From Bacillota bacterium (GTDB lineage Bacteria > Bacillota > Limnochordia > JAAZLZ01): a DNA stretch of 40,636 nt. The DNA is taken from the NCBI GenBank assembly GCA_012522085.1, contig JAAYLE010000109.1, forward strand, positions 1-40,636, given 5' to 3'. Each line of letters starts with the position of its first letter. The first letter of the stretch is position 1. The notes beneath the pieces are model-generated. The model made no database searches. It had not been told where the DNA came from and was given only the letters and a program-made list of their open reading frames with translations. Shown here piece after piece: positions 15,956 through 23,091 of this stretch. The position numbers and the translations under genes were made by a program.

Positions 15956-17119
15956 ATGGAAGATGCAGGGATCGGTCGCAGGAGGCTAGCCCCAGGTTCT
16001 GTCGTCATCCTTGAAACCGACTCCCCCCTTTACCGGGGTACATATAAATGCCAGGTCCTGGAGGAAAGCTACAAGATGATGCGGGTCAGCGTTCCTGAAG
16101 AAGGAGGCCGCCTGGCGCTGATCGCCTCCGGGACCGGGGTGCGGGTGCGGTCCCCTGAGTCGGATGACCTCCTCTTTCAGGGAGTCGTCTTGGCCCGCAA
16201 GAGCGGAGCCGAGCGCTGCCTAGTCCTGGTCACCCCCGATCTTTACCCCGCGGCATTGGAGCAGCTGCCCCCTGCCCCTGAAGAAGAGCCAAAGACCTTG
16301 TCCCGGCTCGTCGCCGTCACCAGCGGCAAGGGGGGAGTGGGCAAGACGGTGCTGGCGGTGAACCTGGCGGTGGCCTTGGCCGAGCTGGGCAAGAAGGTCT
16401 GCATCGTCGATGGGGATTTGGGCACCGCCAATGTTGACGTCTTGCTCAATTTGATGCCCAAGCACAACCTTGCCCACATAGTGGATGGGACGATGGGCGC
16501 TTTAGAGGTACTGGTGGACGGTCCTGGAGGGACAAAAGTACTGCCGGGGGCGTCGGGGCTGGCGGAACTAGCGGCCCTTGGAGGGCATCAGATCCAGCAG
16601 CTGTTAGAGGGGCTAAGCCCCCTCGATGCCATCATGGACTTCATCCTGTTGGATACCGGGGCTGGACTGGGGAGGAGGGTGACGGATCTGTTGGGGGCGG
16701 TCCCCCAGGCCATCCTGGTTACAACCCCGGAGCCCCACGCCATCACCGATGCCTATGCCCTGATGAAGGTTCTGCGGAACCTAGGGGGAAAGACGGAGCT
16801 TCTGCTCGTGATCAATATGGCGGAAAACAGGCGGGAGGCCGAGCTCATAGCCGATAAGATGCGGTTTGCCGCGAAGGAGTTTCTGGATTATGAATTGCAA
16901 TATCTAGGGTTTGTGCCGACGGACCCCGCAGTGCCCCGGGCGGTCCGCCGCCAGGTGGACGTTTTGACGGGCTATGGCCGGTCCCGGGCGGCGGGGGAGA
17001 TAAGGCGGCTGGCCGGCAGGCTCGCCCACATGCAAGTTGATTCCGGCGGCGAAACAGGACTCGTTGGCCTAATCAGGCGCATCCACGGGCGGCTGACCAA
17101 CAGCACGCGCGACTCCTAG
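15956..17119 (+). CDS. FlhG/MinD-type ATPase with N-terminal flagellar-brake-like domain
   Basis: 387-residue two-part protein. Residues 11-95 resemble the YcgR/PilZ-N flagellar brake fold (LAPGSVVILETDSPLYRGTY, then RVSVPEEGGRLALIASGTGV and FQGVVLARK). A linker rich in Pro and Glu (96-115) leads to a MinD/FlhG ATPase with Walker A SGKGGVGKT (123-131), VDGDLGTANVDVLL and FILLDTGAGLG. FlhG proteins control flagellar number and placement, but no flagellar gene is near; parAB is immediately upstream (26 nt). The second c-di-GMP-binding PilZ half (RxxxR...) is absent. Role may be cell-pole or surface-structure positioning. Domain calls are by eye; the ATPase is certain, the brake-like part probable. 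Confidence 0.78.
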   Translation: MEDAGIGRRRLAPGSVVILETDSPLYRGTYKCQVLEESYKMMRVSVPEEGGRLALIASGTGVRVRSPESDDLLFQGVVLARKSGAERCLVLVTPDLYPAALEQLPPAPEEEPKTLSRLVAVTSGKGGVGKTVLAVNLAVALAELGKKVCIVDGDLGTANVDVLLNLMPKHNLAHIVDGTMGALEVLVDGPGGTKVLPGASGLAELAALGGHQIQQLLEGLSPLDAIMDFILLDTGAGLGRRVTDLLGAVPQAILVTTPEPHAITDAYALMKVLRNLGGKTELLLVINMAENRREAELIADKMRFAAKEFLDYELQYLGFVPTDPAVPRAVRRQVDVLTGYGRSRAAGEIRRLAGRLAHMQVDSGGETGLVGLIRRIHGRLTNSTRDS

Positions 17120-17151
17120 CCCTGGATGCGGTGGAGGTGCTCGCAGGATAT

Positions 17152-17934
17152 ATGTATGAAGCTAATGTGCGCAGCCTCTTGGAAGAAGTGAGGGCCGGAC
17201 GGCTGGCAGTCGATGCGGCCGTGGAGAGGCTGCGTTTCCTTCCTTATGAAGAGCTGGGCTTTGCCAAGATCGACCACCACCGGGTGATCCGCAAGGGGTT
17301 TCCTGAGGTGGTTTTCTGCCTCGGCAAGACCCCGGCCCAAGTCCAGTCTATTTGCCAGCGCCTGGCGGCGGATAATCCCATCGTCCTGGCCACCCGGGCC
17401 GATGAAAAGAAGTATCAGGCCGTCCGGGAGGTCCTGCCTCAGGCCAAGTATTACCCCGAAGCGAGGATCATCCTGGTAGGGGAAGAGCCAACGCCTTCAT
17501 ATCCCGGGCGGATCGCTGTGCTGACCGCGGGGACCGCGGATGTGCCCGTGGCCGAAGAGGCGGCGGTGACGGCCTGGGCCATGGGCCATCGGGTGGATCG
17601 GATTTATGATGTGGGGGTGGCCGGCCTGCATCGCCTTCTCTCCCGCCGGGAGGAGCTGCGCGGGGCCAATGTGCTCATCGTCGTCGCCGGCATGGAAGGG
17701 GCTCTCGCCAGCGTCGTCGGGGGACTAGTGGACAAGCCCATCATTGCCGTGCCCACCAGCATCGGCTACGGGGCCCATCTTGACGGCTTGGCGCCCCTGC
17801 TCACCATGCTGAACAGCTGCGCCTCCGGGGTGGCCGTGGTCAACATCGACAACGGGTTTGGCGCCGGGTATATGGCGGCCATCATCAACCGCCTCGCTGC
17901 CGGTGGAGGGAGCGAGAAGGAGCATGGAGGATGA
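17152..17934 (+). CDS. larB: Pyridinium-3,5-biscarboxylic acid mononucleotide synthase LarB
   Basis: LarB carboxylates and hydrolyses nicotinic acid adenine dinucleotide, the first step of the nickel-pincer nucleotide cofactor. 260 residues from ATG 17152 (AGGA 4 nt upstream), which gives the family N-terminus with FLPYEELGFAKIDHHR; GTG 17131 would add 7. The C-terminal PurE-like half carries AVLTAGTADVPVAEEA, VAGMEGALASVVGGLVDKPI and PTSIGYGA. larC follows at once, overlapping if its longer start is used. larE and a LarA-type racemase are not in the window, so the cofactor user is unknown. Confidence 0.93.
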   Translation: MYEANVRSLLEEVRAGRLAVDAAVERLRFLPYEELGFAKIDHHRVIRKGFPEVVFCLGKTPAQVQSICQRLAADNPIVLATRADEKKYQAVREVLPQAKYYPEARIILVGEEPTPSYPGRIAVLTAGTADVPVAEEAAVTAWAMGHRVDRIYDVGVAGLHRLLSRREELRGANVLIVVAGMEGALASVVGGLVDKPIIAVPTSIGYGAHLDGLAPLLTMLNSCASGVAVVNIDNGFGAGYMAAIINRLAAGGGSEKEHGG

Positions 17935-17938
17935 AGAG

Positions 17939-19099
17939 ATGACCATTGTTTACGCCCATTGTTTCAGCGGCGCCAGCGGCGACATGTTCCTCGGGGCCAT
18001 CGTCGATGCGGGGGTCGATCCTGAGGCTTTGCGGGAGGAGCTGGCCAAGGTGCCCATCGACGGCTATCGTCTGTCTTTCAGTCCCGTTCGCCGCCGGGGT
18101 CTGGCCGGGACCAAGTGCACGGTGGAGGTGACGGAGGACCAGCCGGAGCGGGACTATCAGGACATAGTCGCCATCATTGACAACAGCACTCTGCCCGGGG
18201 AGGACAAGGCCAAGATTAAGGCTATCTTCAAGAACCTTGGTGAGGCGGAGGCCAAAGCCCACGGGCGCAGTCTAGACCATATACATTTCCACGAAGTGGG
18301 GGCGGTGGATTCCATCGTCGACGTGGTCGGGGCCGTGGTGGGACTGCGGCTGTTGGGGGCACAGACCCTGGAAGCATCTCCCCTCCATGTGGGGAGCGGC
18401 TTTGTCCACTGTCAGCACGGCACCATCCCCGTTCCGGCCCCCGCGACCGTTGAGCTCCTGAAAGGGATCCCCATCTACAGCCGGGGGATTGAGGGTGAGC
18501 TCGTCACCCCGACGGGGGCGGCGATCCTGGCCACTTTGGCGGGCCGCTTCGGCCCCTATCCCCAGATGAAGGTGGCGAAGGTGGGCTACGGGGCGGGGAG
18601 CAGGGAACTGGAGATCCCCAACCTCCTGCGGCTGGTGGTGGGCGCGAAAGTCCAAGGGGAAGGGGACTGGGTGCGGATCCTGGAGGCCAACATCGATGAT
18701 ATGAATCCGGAGCTTTACGAGCACGTCATCGACGAGCTGTTGGCCAAAGGGGCCCTGGATGTGTATCTGACCCCGGTGATCATGAAAAAATCCAGGCCTG
18801 GGGTGCTGCTCACGGTCATCAGTCCTTTGCACCTGGAGGAGGCGCTGCGGGATTGCATCTTTGCCCAAACGACGACTATTGGCCTCCGGGTGGGGGAGAT
18901 GGAGCGGCACAAACTGGTTCGGGAGCTGCGGGAAGTGGAGACCCCATACGGGCGGGTCCTGTTGAAGGCGGCCCGGGGATTTGGTCAAACCAATTGGGCC
19001 CCCGAGTACGCCTCCTGTCGGGAACTGGCGACCAAGACCGGCGTGCCTCTGAAGGAGATCTATCGAGCCGCCCTTGCTCACTGCACCGACGCCCCCTGA
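17939..19099 (+). CDS. larC: Nickel insertion protein LarC
   Basis: CTP-dependent cyclometallase that inserts nickel into the pincer nucleotide. 386 residues from ATG 17939 with GGAGG 8 nt upstream; ATG 17924 is also in frame. Family features are HCFSGASGDMFLGAIVDAG at the start, HFHEVGAVDSIVDVVGAV, the metal-rich HCQHGTIPVPAPATVELL, and EANIDDMNPELYEHVIDELL. The reading frame is continuous, unlike lactobacilli where larC needs a programmed frameshift. Only larB and larC of the pathway are visible here. Confidence 0.93.
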   Translation: MTIVYAHCFSGASGDMFLGAIVDAGVDPEALREELAKVPIDGYRLSFSPVRRRGLAGTKCTVEVTEDQPERDYQDIVAIIDNSTLPGEDKAKIKAIFKNLGEAEAKAHGRSLDHIHFHEVGAVDSIVDVVGAVVGLRLLGAQTLEASPLHVGSGFVHCQHGTIPVPAPATVELLKGIPIYSRGIEGELVTPTGAAILATLAGRFGPYPQMKVAKVGYGAGSRELEIPNLLRLVVGAKVQGEGDWVRILEANIDDMNPELYEHVIDELLAKGALDVYLTPVIMKKSRPGVLLTVISPLHLEEALRDCIFAQTTTIGLRVGEMERHKLVRELREVETPYGRVLLKAARGFGQTNWAPEYASCRELATKTGVPLKEIYRAALAHCTDAP

Positions 19100-19208
19100 T
19101 GGGGATGGCTTGCGCCCCATAGGACGGGCAGGCCCCTGGGAGGGAAGATGCATAATTCCCCGGGGGCTGGCCAATCTAAGGGAGAAGGCTAAACTGGGGG
19201 TGATTGAG

Positions 19209-19457
19209 GTGTCAAAGGGTGTGGTGGCCGTCGACGATCGCTTGGGAGAGCTGGGCCAAATCCTGATGGCCGAAGGCTACCAGGTGGTGGACCTGGCCGG
19301 CGACCTGGGCCAGGTCGATGCGGTGATCACGAGCGGCCTGAGCCAAAATATCATGGGGATCCAGACCACCTCTACCAGGGCGCCCATTTTGAACGGGGCC
19401 GGTCGATCGCCGGATGAGATCCTGGCCGACTTGGAAAGGCGTCTAAAGGGCCGCTGA
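19209..19457 (+). CDS. UPF0180 (YkuS-like) small protein
   Basis: 82-residue protein of unknown function in the UPF0180/YkuS family. The pattern VAVDDRLGELGQILMAEGYQVVDL, then DAVITSGLSQNIMGIQTTST and DEILADLERRL is the family signature. GTG 19209 with GGGGGTG 6 nt upstream is favoured; GTG 19200 adds three residues, and the longer frame reaching back over larC is not real. A GC-rich inverted repeat lies in the 110 nt gap after larC. Its 3' end overlaps the opposite-strand yyaC reading frame by 86 nt. Confidence 0.72.
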   Translation: MSKGVVAVDDRLGELGQILMAEGYQVVDLAGDLGQVDAVITSGLSQNIMGIQTTSTRAPILNGAGRSPDEILADLERRLKGR

Positions 19458-20046
19458 CGGGGCAGGCTCCTGGAGACGGCAATTGCAGATTGCGCAAGCC
19501 TAAAGTGAGCCCAGAACATATGGTCTGGGCCATTTTCATGACCATCGACAAACGTGTGTTCTGGAGGACGAAAAACTCCATGAACCCCGCCACGTTGACT
19601 ACGCCGACGATATGGAAATGCCCGACGGGGGGCAGTTCTTTGTTCACGCCGGTCCCTGGCAGCAGGGGGCCTTCTTTGACGCTGATCATGCCCACGCTGT
19701 CCGTTGTCCCCAGACAAGCATCGATGGCCAAGACGGGCTGATCCGGATGGACTTGTTCCACGTGGAGCAGGTGCTCCATCAAATTAGTAGCATGCACGGG
19801 CTCATCTAAGGTGCCGTAAACAGCCAGCTCGCGCCGGAAGGCGGCACTCAGCTGGGAGCCGATCAAGGGGCCTAAAGAATCCCCTGTCGATCGGTCGGTG
19901 CCGATGCAGATGATGACTGGAGCCTTCCGGGGGAAGGCGGCCAGCTGCGCGGATACCTCCGCGGCGATCGTCTCCGCAGCAAAGGGATGGGCATAATGGA
20001 CGCGGGCCCGCTGCCTTCCCCGCCCGGGAGCACCTCTTTGCGTCAT
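19372..20046 (-). CDS. yyaC: Spore protease YyaC (DUF1256)
   Basis: YyaC/DUF1256 proteins resemble the germination protease GPR and are made in sporulating Bacillota. 224 residues. Conserved parts are VIICIGTDRSTGDSLGPLIG (about 45-64), GTLDEPVHATNLMEHL, LAIDACLGTTDSVGMI and FHIVGVVNVAGFMEFFVLQNTRL. The last 35 or so residues after MAQTICSGL look unlike the family, and their codons run antisense through the end of the YkuS-like gene, so the true stop may be read-through of degenerate sequence or a lineage extension. Start ATG 20046 with AAAGG nearby. A parS-like site lies in the middle. Confidence 0.88.
   Translation of the reverse strand: MTQRGAPGRGRQRARVHYAHPFAAETIAAEVSAQLAAFPRKAPVIICIGTDRSTGDSLGPLIGSQLSAAFRRELAVYGTLDEPVHATNLMEHLLHVEQVHPDQPVLAIDACLGTTDSVGMISVKEGPLLPGTGVNKELPPVGHFHIVGVVNVAGFMEFFVLQNTRLSMVMKMAQTICSGLTLGLRNLQLPSPGACPVSGPLDAFPSRPGSHPAIDRPRSKWAPW
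19754..19769. promoter_or_regulatory. Second parS-like site, inside yyaC
   Basis: TGTTCCACGTGGAGCA differs by one base from the perfect palindrome TGTTCCACGTGGAACA. It lies about 4 kb from the parS in parB and encodes LHVEQV in YyaC. No further CACGTG-centred matches of this quality were seen in the window. Confidence 0.7.
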
Positions 20047-20082
20047 GCCTTTCCGTCCTTTCCGAGGGCGTTGTCCACGGAC

Positions 20083-20111
20083 AGTATATGCCTAGGCAGG
20101 GGGACTTATAC
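20083..20111 (-). promoter_or_regulatory. Possible sporulation-type promoter of yyaC
   Basis: On the minus strand GTATA (20111-20107) matches the forespore -35 pattern GYATA. After 16 nt it is followed by CATATACT (20090-20083), close to sporulation -10 elements, especially CATACAMT of sigma-E. Neither sigma-F, sigma-G nor sigma-E fits fully, so only a sporulation-class promoter is suggested. Confidence 0.3.
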
Positions 20112-20179
20112 CTTCCGCTCATCCTCCCCGGCCTTCCGGCATAGACTTGAGTGACATCTAGCCTCAGGGAGGGGTGGTG

Positions 20180-21169
20180 GTGGGCATCATCTGGCAGGTG
20201 GCCCTGACCTACATTGGCGCGGTGATCGGCGCGGGCTTCGCCTCGGGCCAAGAGATCCTTCAATTCTTTGCCGTCTTCGGCGGAAAGGGACTGTTGGGGG
20301 CGGCCGTGGCTGCGGGCATGTTCGCCCTCATCGGCGGGGAGGTTTTGATCCTGGCCCAAGAGATCAAGGCCAAGTCCTATCAGACGGTCCTCGATCACCT
20401 GTGCGGCCGCCGGCTGGGGGGGATCTACGATCTACTTCTCACCGGGTTTCTCTTCATTGGCCTGGCCATCATGCTGTCAGGTTCGGGCCGCATCCTGGAA
20501 GAGTGGGGTCTTCCCCAGCCTTTGGGTCCTTGGGCCATGGTCCTCCTGGTGGGAGGGATCACCGCCATCGGCAACCAGGGACTGCTCAGGGCAAGCTTGA
20601 TTTTGGTGCCGGCTCTGCTTGCCGGGTCCCTGGCTGTCCTTTGCCTTTGTGCTGCCAGCCCTGCCCGCGGGATCCTCCATGCGCCGGCCTTCCCGCCTTG
20701 GTGGCTTGCCGCGCTGCTATATGTCTCTTACAATATGGGCCTAGCCATCGGAGTGCTGACTAGCCTGGCCGATGAAGTCCCGCGGAGGCGGGCCCGTCTT
20801 GCGGGGCTGCTTGGGGGCCTGGGGCTGGGGGCAGCCCTGGAGGCCTCCACCTTGACCCTCCTGCTGACCGCAAACCCGTACGGGGAGTTTCCCCTCCTGG
20901 ATGCCGCGGCCTTGGGGGGCTCCCTTTTTCAGGGGGGCTACGCCCTCATCCTTTGGGCGGCGATGCTGACCACCGCCCTGGCCAATGCCAATGCCTTGGC
21001 GGGTCGCTTAACCTTCCTCAAGACTCCATGGCGGGGAGTGGCCCTGTGCCTGGCCGCCCACCCCTGGACGACGGTGGGCTTTTCCCGGCTGATCGCCCTG
21101 TTTTACCCCCTCTACGGCTATCTGGGGCTCCTTCTGTTAGTTCTGCTTTTCACCAGGCGATGGCGATAA
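20180..21169 (+). CDS. YkvI-family membrane transporter
   Basis: 329-residue integral membrane protein with about ten hydrophobic segments and the YkvI/APC-like start LTYIGAVIGAGFASGQEILQFF, where glycine-rich residues break the first helix as in APC-fold transporters. Other conserved parts are LLYVSYNMGLAIGVLTSLADEV and a loop with the basic run PRRRARLAG. The substrate is unknown. Among the three tandem GTG codons at 20174, 20177 and 20180, the last is chosen because GGAGG lies 7 nt upstream. It diverges from yyaC over a 133 bp gap and converges on the glycosylase gene. Confidence 0.8.
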   Translation: MGIIWQVALTYIGAVIGAGFASGQEILQFFAVFGGKGLLGAAVAAGMFALIGGEVLILAQEIKAKSYQTVLDHLCGRRLGGIYDLLLTGFLFIGLAIMLSGSGRILEEWGLPQPLGPWAMVLLVGGITAIGNQGLLRASLILVPALLAGSLAVLCLCAASPARGILHAPAFPPWWLAALLYVSYNMGLAIGVLTSLADEVPRRRARLAGLLGGLGLGAALEASTLTLLLTANPYGEFPLLDAAALGGSLFQGGYALILWAAMLTTALANANALAGRLTFLKTPWRGVALCLAAHPWTTVGFSRLIALFYPLYGYLGLLLLVLLFTRRWR

Positions 21170-21199
21170 AGAGATCAGGTCGGTAAAGGAGGATTTCCC

Positions 21200-21856
21200 T
21201 CACCCTCGTGGAAAGGTAGATTCAGGCAAAGCGCGGCAAATGTCCCCTAGCGGGCATAATCCGCACTTCGGCTTGGGATTGCAGGCTCCTTTGCCCAAGG
21301 CGACGATGAGGGCGTGGTATTCCTGATAAAGGGCCGGATCCTTGGGCAGCTCGTCCATGAACATTTGCTGGATCCGGTGGTAATCGGGGGGCGGATCGAT
21401 TAGGCCCAGGCGAAGCAGGATCCTCCCCGTGTAGCTGTCGACCACGAACACCGGATGACCTCCGGCATAGAGCAAAATGGAGTCCGCAGTCTCCGGGCCG
21501 ATGCCGTGGACCGCCAGCAGCTCCTGGCGCAGCCTTTGCGGATCCTCCTCCTTGAGCCAGTCCATGGAGCTGCCCCGGGAAAGGATGTACCGGTCCAATG
21601 CGATGAGCCTTTTCGCCTTCTGGCGGTAATAGCCGCTAGGCCGGATGAGCTCAGCGACGACTTCTTCCCCGGCGGCGACGAGGCTTCCTGGCGAAAGGAG
21701 GTTATTATCCTTCAGGCGAGCGATAGCTATTTCCACATTCCGCCAGGCGGTAGCCTGGGTGAGGATGGCACCGACGCACATTTCAAAGGGTGTTTCCGCC
21801 GGCCACCAACCTTGGGGACCGTAGAAAGCAAACAGTCGCCGGTAAATATCCAGCAA
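21200..21856 (-). CDS. Endonuclease III-like DNA glycosylase (MagIII-like)
   Basis: 218-residue HhH-GPD glycosylase. The start FGPQGWWPAETPFEMCVGAILTQATAWRNV matches the MagIII subgroup (start given in two parts: FYGPQGWWPAETPFEMCVG, then AILTQATAWRNVE). The hairpin LLAVHGIGPETADSILLYAG carries Glu where Endonuclease III has the lyase Lys, while the catalytic Asp is kept in VFVVDSYTGRI. It is therefore probably a monofunctional glycosylase for alkylated bases. Four cysteines (C-x5-C-x2-C-x5-C in ACNPKPKCGLCPLGDIC) suggest a 4Fe-4S cluster. Start TTG 21856 has GGAGG 7 nt upstream; TTG 21877 is longer by 7 residues. Confidence 0.85.
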   Translation of the reverse strand: MLDIYRRLFAFYGPQGWWPAETPFEMCVGAILTQATAWRNVEIAIARLKDNNLLSPGSLVAAGEEVVAELIRPSGYYRQKAKRLIALDRYILSRGSSMDWLKEEDPQRLRQELLAVHGIGPETADSILLYAGGHPVFVVDSYTGRILLRLGLIDPPPDYHRIQQMFMDELPKDPALYQEYHALIVALGKGACNPKPKCGLCPLGDICRALPESTFPRG

Positions 21857-21959
21857 CCGATTTCCTCCAGCGAGCAACTTGTTCCACCCCCTTCTATTAT
21901 GACATGGACAAGGTCCCCTGCCAAGGCTCGGGCACCTTCGACTAAGGAGGCGCTTTGGG

Positions 21960-22883
21960 TTGCAGCTCTACGCATTCTTTGAAGGAGAGTTCGTCCCTTT
22001 AGAAGAGGCAAAGATAAGTGTGATGACCCACGGGTTCCTGTACGGCACGGGCTGCTTTGAAGGCATCAGGGCCTACTGGTCCCGTGAGGAAGAAGAACTA
22101 TTCGTTTTCCGCATGGAGGAGCACTACCGGCGTTTGGAGCGCTCCTGCCGGATCTTAAGGATGTCTCCGGGCTACTCCGTGGGGGAGATGATGGATCTCA
22201 CGGTCGAGCTCCTTAAGCGGTGCGGCTTCAAGGAAGACTGCTACATCCGGCCCATGGTCTACAAGAAGGAAAAAGTCATCGGGGTGCAGCTGACGGGCAT
22301 TGCCGACGATTTCCTTGTGTTTGCCGTCCCCTTTGGGGAATACCTGGACCTGAGCAAGGGGCTTCGGGCCAAGGTGTCAAGCTGGGTCCACCTGGGGGAC
22401 AACAGCATTCCCATGCGGGCTAAGGTCGTCGGGGCCTATGTGAATGCGGCTCTGGCCAAGAGCGAAGCCCTCGATGACGGCTATGATGAAGCCATCTTCC
22501 TCACCGCGGACGGCCACGTTTCCGAGGGAAGCGCCGAGAATCTGTTCCTGGTGAGGGATGGGGAGCTGATCACTCCTTCTGTGACCTCGGACATCCTGGA
22601 AGGGGTGACGCGGGATACCATCATCGAGCTTGCCCGGGAGGAGCTGGGCCTGCAGGTGTGGGAGCGGGTCATTGACCGGACGGAGCTTTACGTGGCTGAT
22701 GAGGCCTTCTTCGTGGGCACCGGCGCCCAGGTGAGCCCGGTTGTAGAAATCGATGGCCGTCCCCTAGGCGATGGCGCTATCGGCCCCATCAGCCGGCAAG
22801 TGCAAGAGCTCTACTTCCGGGTGGTCAAAGGAGAGGTGCCGAAGTACCGGCATTGGTGCACGCCGGTTTATCATCAGCGATAA
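21960..22883 (+). CDS. ilvE: Branched-chain amino acid aminotransferase
   Basis: PLP-dependent class IV aminotransferase for valine, leucine and isoleucine. 307 residues, standard length. Seen: MTHGFLYGTGCFEGIRAYW, RPMVYKKEKVIGV, the PLP lysine in IPMRAKVVGAYVNAALAKSEA (Lys of RAKVVG), GHVSEGSAENLFLVRDG, and TSDILEGVTRDTIIEL near the C-terminus. Start is TTG 21960 with AAGGAGG 9 nt upstream. It stands alone; other ilv genes are absent. A D-amino acid aminotransferase is the alternative within the family, but the FEGIRAY motif favours BCAT. Confidence 0.92.
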   Translation: MQLYAFFEGEFVPLEEAKISVMTHGFLYGTGCFEGIRAYWSREEEELFVFRMEEHYRRLERSCRILRMSPGYSVGEMMDLTVELLKRCGFKEDCYIRPMVYKKEKVIGVQLTGIADDFLVFAVPFGEYLDLSKGLRAKVSSWVHLGDNSIPMRAKVVGAYVNAALAKSEALDDGYDEAIFLTADGHVSEGSAENLFLVRDGELITPSVTSDILEGVTRDTIIELAREELGLQVWERVIDRTELYVADEAFFVGTGAQVSPVVEIDGRPLGDGAIGPISRQVQELYFRVVKGEVPKYRHWCTPVYHQR

Positions 22884-22963
22884 CCGCGCTTGTAAACGAT
22901 GATGATGGTTCGTTTGCGCCAGGCCAGCAAGGGGTTTAACAGGCACTGCAAAAGGCGTACCAT
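22874..22963 (-). CDS. Possible small cationic protein (29 residues)
   Basis: Short reading frame antisense to the ilvE-gcvT gap. ATG 22963 is preceded by GGGAGG with 7 nt spacing, a strong site. The product begins MVRLLQCLLNPLLAWRKR and continues with TIIIVYKRGYR, giving a hydrophobic amphipathic N-terminal part and a basic end (six Arg/Lys after residue 15). It overlaps the ilvE stop by 10 nt. No family is recognised. It may be a small membrane peptide or a chance frame. Confidence 0.35.
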   Translation of the reverse strand: MVRLLQCLLNPLLAWRKRTIIIVYKRGYR

Positions 22964-23091
22964 GGTTTTTCCTCCCTCTGGGCAATTTTCCTCGAACGCT
23001 TCCTTGCTTCAGTATATAACCGCGGGGGACTTTCGGTTACTGAGGGGAAGCCATGGGCGAGTGTTTAGCATACTGATAGGAGGTGGCGGAG

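Noticed and set aside
22884-23091. Glycine riboswitch before gcvT
   Set aside because: None of the conserved glycine aptamer segments could be seen by eye in the 208 bp gap.
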